NCBI GenBank assembly: GCA_032433595.1
Contig: JASWJB010000271.1
Coordinates: forward strand, 1 to 60,692
Reading direction: 5' to 3'
Origin: Conoideocrella luteorostrata
Taxonomy: Eukaryota > Ascomycota > Sordariomycetes > Hypocreales > Clavicipitaceae
DNA: 60,692 nt
Below, piece after piece: positions 57,822-60,692 of the stretch. Positions within the stretch are counted from its first letter, which is position 1; each line of letters starts with the position of its first letter. The position numbers were made by a program, and so were the translations under genes. The notes beneath the pieces were generated by a model. That model was not told the origin of the DNA and searched no databases. It saw only the letters and a program-made list of their open reading frames with translations.

Positions 57822-60546
57822 TGTTCAAGACCTCCCTCACTGTCGAATCCAGGGACGCGATAACCAATACAGGAAACTTTGCGGCAGACGAGTTGTGAAT
57901 AGCGGCATGGTAGGGTGCCTTCGAAACAAAGTCCGAGGCGGGGTCTCTTTCTCTCTTATTTGAACTCTTGGCTTCCTTCCATTGTCTCGCTTGTCAGCTC
58001 GACAGCCTTGAGCATGAAAAGCTCCGATAAAGGAGTCCATCTGCGCGTGTAATCCCCTTGTTCTTGCACACAGGCCAATTGTCTAGCGGTTTACATCCCC
58101 GCACAGGCGGCACAACGGTAGGTCTCTCTCGAGGTCGAGTGGTTGCTATCATGGCGATGCGGGGAAGCATGTCTTGATTAGTAGGTTTGCTATCACATCC
58201 CATGCCGCCTCTGACGTAAGGCAAGCCAAAAACCCCCGGACATTTGGAGAATTAGTTAGCTTTTCAAATAGTTGCCCACAGCCCCGGAGAGCCGAAACGG
58301 TACTGATTTATTGCAGTGCTGGCGACAATGAGTCGCGCAAACATGATAACCAACTAGCTAGTTAACACTTGACCAAATAGGAAGCTGCGATATATGGCAG
58401 GATAGCAAAATGGGGACGAGGAAGGCATATCTCCTCCGTGTGGCAGAACGGTTGAATGGCCGACCCCGCATGACTGGGTCGGCTTCTTGTCATGTTGGCC
58501 GACCGACCGACCGACCGACCAACCGACCGATTGACCGATTGCCACAGCAGGTTATCAACTGAGACAAGGTATCTACGGCGTACTCCGTAGACAGCGGCGA
58601 TAACTAAAGTTCGCATGCATTGGGAATTACGAATAGTTTTGCCATTGGACGAACCCACAAACAATGTTGAGTCCATGCTTTTTACGGAGCACTACGCGAC
58701 TACCCTTATGCGACCTCGTCGTGAACCGGCCTCCTACTCATAAGTTTGCTTCACCACTTGACAGTAATTGGCTCAACCACTCAACAGCAATTGGCGGCAA
58801 ACAGTAAACGTTGATGAAATATTGCACCACGCCGCACCATTGCTTACAAAGTCAAAGTACGCCATGAACGGCGACGAAACAAGTTAGTCGTGGTCCCGCG
58901 TCGTTATCCAAGCTTGTTGAGGAAAGGGCCGAAAACTCGTCAATCGCTTGCGAGAAACGCTGGCTACCTCTCGCGCGATGACGGAAAATATTCTAAATGG
59001 GATTAAGCTACTTCGAGGGAATTCTACACGGTGAGAAAAAAAATTGATAGTAGGCGTTAATTCTTGTCCAGTGGCGTATTGAGTTACTGTCTGCTTCGAA
59101 TCTCGACACGGATCACGCGACGCTGCAGGCTTCTGAATCCGGCTAGTGGGCCTATTGTCAAGGCAGTTAACTCTGTATAGTCAGCACGAACTATTCCTTC
59201 CGTCCATCATCTGCCTCTGTAGGAACTGATAGTCCGGATTTCGTATTGCTATTGCGGCCTAAAGATGTATGCACTTACGAAAACGTAGCTGGTGACCGCT
59301 CGGCTGCACCAAGCACTGCCAGTATCGAGGCGCCCAAAGGAAACGCTGAAATTGCGGAACAAGCCGTGGAATTTTAATTGTGATGGTTGGGAGGGAGTCC
59401 AGGTATCTCCAAAAGCCTCGAGCCAGGAAATCCCGCCGCAGCAACAAGCCACAAGGGATGAAGCAATCCATGCGGCGATCACGGCTAGTCAATACCCATA
59501 GCCGGACTTGGATAGGATCAGCGGGCATTCCCAATTCAGTTAACATCGGCCAGCTAGATGAAGCATGCAGCGACTACGTAGCTATGCCATCTCCAGCTGG
59601 CCTCACGTGGGTGTGGAATGTATCTACAATGCCCCTTGTCCTTGAGATCGAAGATCGAGAACCAGATCCTCGGGTCTCCCTAGACCTTGTACTCTGTAGA
59701 GAGCAGTAGGAAGGGTCTGAAACCGTATGATAGAACGGATCGAAGCTACACAACACTCAGGCCAAGCTCAGTTCCGGCTGCATCATAACGAACTAACGGA
59801 CATTTGGGTTGGTAATACCTGACCTGGAGCCGGTCTGGCTGCAGCTAGGAAAACACTGCCTGGCTGAAATGGGCGCGCAGCAGTTGCTGAAGCGATTGCA
59901 CCTCGGAATGTAGACATGTAGATGTCTCAGATAACTACTCCGTAGTGTGACTGCAAATGGATAGTCTGGTCTGATCCAGGCCACGCCGTCCTCTTTAATT
60001 AAAGTTTAGTCTCGTGGAGAATTGACGGGGCCACTCCTAGTCGAACATTCCTACCTTTTCATCCCCATCGGGAAAAATCGCATGATTCAAATTAACCCGA
60101 TCTCCAGATATAGCGTGGAGTATCTACATCAAGTGTCTTAACGGCTCGTACTCCGTAGAGAAAGACCAATCACATAACAAGAATGCGTCAAGCCTTACCA
60201 TGCCTACCCACTTCTACAATGCGCTGCGACGTGCGAAATGACAAACCACATATCGCTACCGGCTGGCAGACAAGGTTTTGGTCATCGCTGCTGTCCCCGA
60301 ATGCGGAATTTTGGTTCGAATACCACGTGGCTTATGCTCAATCCATGGCGTCGGGTTTGCGACGAAAGCCTGGCCAAACTCATGATCGTGTTGCTGTTTT
60401 GGCAGGTGAATTTTGCCGCGTATCTGCTCACACTAACTGAGAAGCTGGGCACGGGATAAATGATTCTTAACTTTTTCGTACGAACTTCTATTAGGTGATA
60501 TGATAATAATGTCTTGGCACACAATATGAAGCCCAGAACAGGCAAT
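57822..60546. other. 2.7-kb intergenic region
   Basis: Promoter side of the gamma-glutamyltranspeptidase and 3' flank of the gene at the right edge. It contains a GACC tandem repeat at 58498-58540 and TACTCCGTA motifs near 58580, 59936 and 60149. A 60-70 codon frame at 59292-59501 has somewhat protein-like composition but no start context or family match. No gene supported. Confidence 0.5.
58498..58540. repeat. (GACC)n tetranucleotide repeat
   Basis: About ten GACC-like units with drift to AACC and GATT. Low-complexity, non-coding. Confidence 0.85.
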
Positions 60547-60692
60547 TTACAGAGTAAAGAACACACCCGCGGCAGCTACCAGACAAGACATGGTGATGGC
60601 TGTCGACTTCCCGGACGGGGCAGCAGCAGTGACTGGATGATCAGACGCTGCTGGATTCCCACCAGTTTCAGATCCAGATCCAGATCCTGAAC
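60547..60692 (-). CDS. C-terminus of a probable GPI-anchored secreted protein (5' part outside window)
   Basis: Reading leftward from the window edge, one frame stays open to a TAA at 60547-60549. It encodes a Ser/Gly-repeat stretch (SGSGSGSETGGNPAASD), then a small-residue region (AAAPSGKSTAI) and a hydrophobic end (MSCLVAAAGVFFTL). Small residues followed by a short spacer and a hydrophobic C-terminal tail are the standard GPI-anchor signal, with the cleavage site probably around SGKS. The catalytic or structural part lies outside, so the product cannot be named. Confidence 0.65.
   Translation of the reverse strand, partial: SGSGSGSETGGNPAASDHPVTAAAPSGKSTAITMSCLVAAAGVFFTL

Noticed and set aside
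58498..58540. Repeat array considered as CRISPR-like
   Set aside because: It is a plain GACC tetranucleotide repeat without spacers, in a eukaryotic genome.
59249..59709. Frames on both strands with partly protein-like composition
   Set aside because: No signal of splicing or family motif, and competing frames on both strands. It could be an old remnant but the evidence is too thin.

Overview
This window is nuclear DNA of a filamentous ascomycete. Genes carry short GT-AG introns (48-175 nt) with CTAAC/CTAAT-like branch sites, a Zn2Cys6 transcription factor is present, and the other products (Spf1, Hst4-type sirtuin, Rqt4/TRIP4, sedolisin, GH79, Thi4) are those of Pezizomycotina. The mix of secreted proteases, GH79 and Tc1-like debris, together with many TACGGAGTA/TACTCCGTA motifs between genes, makes Hypocreales (perhaps a Clavicipitaceae-like species) my best guess. 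That placement is inference only.

Layout, left to right. 1-380 (+): 3' end of the thiazole synthase Thi4. 3008-5665 (+): five-exon Zn2Cys6 regulator. 7015-7413 (-): small charged protein. 8612-10319 (-): secreted aspartic protease with a Gly/Asn-rich insert. 13220-14712 (-): class V PLP enzyme (Egt2/LolT-like) with a one-base frameshift. 15613-18561 (-): Hst3/Hst4-type sirtuin. 19682-21421 (-): sedolisin. 23525-25537 (+): seven-exon cysteine-synthase-fold/rhodanese fusion. 29578-30381 (+): Ser-rich protein of unknown function. 31194-32738 (-): Whi5/Nrm1-like protein. 36355-37947 (-): Rqt4/TRIP4 homologue. 38839-40112 (+): mitochondrial malate dehydrogenase. 40685-44793 (-): P5A ATPase Spf1. 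45619-47238 (-): DHA1 MFS transporter. 48029-49846 (-): GH79 glycosidase. 52560-54763 (+): 644-residue polytopic membrane protein of unknown function. 55365-56020 (+): broken Tc1/mariner-like transposase reaching the stop codon of a gamma-glutamyltranspeptidase at 56023-57821 (-). 60547-60692 (-): C-terminus of a probable GPI-anchored protein.

The window mixes housekeeping genes (malate dehydrogenase, Spf1, Rqt4, sirtuin, Thi4) with secreted or accessory genes, separated by long non-coding stretches of up to 4 kb. No single biosynthetic cluster is evident. Four genes (Thi4, the class V PLP enzyme, the cysteine synthase-rhodanese fusion and the gamma-glutamyltranspeptidase) touch sulfur metabolism, but they are far apart and in mixed orientation. 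The most unusual things are the cysteine synthase-rhodanese fusion, the frameshifted PLP enzyme, the strongly over-represented TACGGAGTA palindromic motif, the transposon junction at the gamma-glutamyltranspeptidase stop codon, and a decayed gene-like stretch near 35.2-35.9 kb.

Exon boundaries were set by eye from splice signals, frame continuity and family resemblance. Each complete multi-exon model sums to a whole number of codons, except the frameshifted PLP gene, which is exactly one base over.
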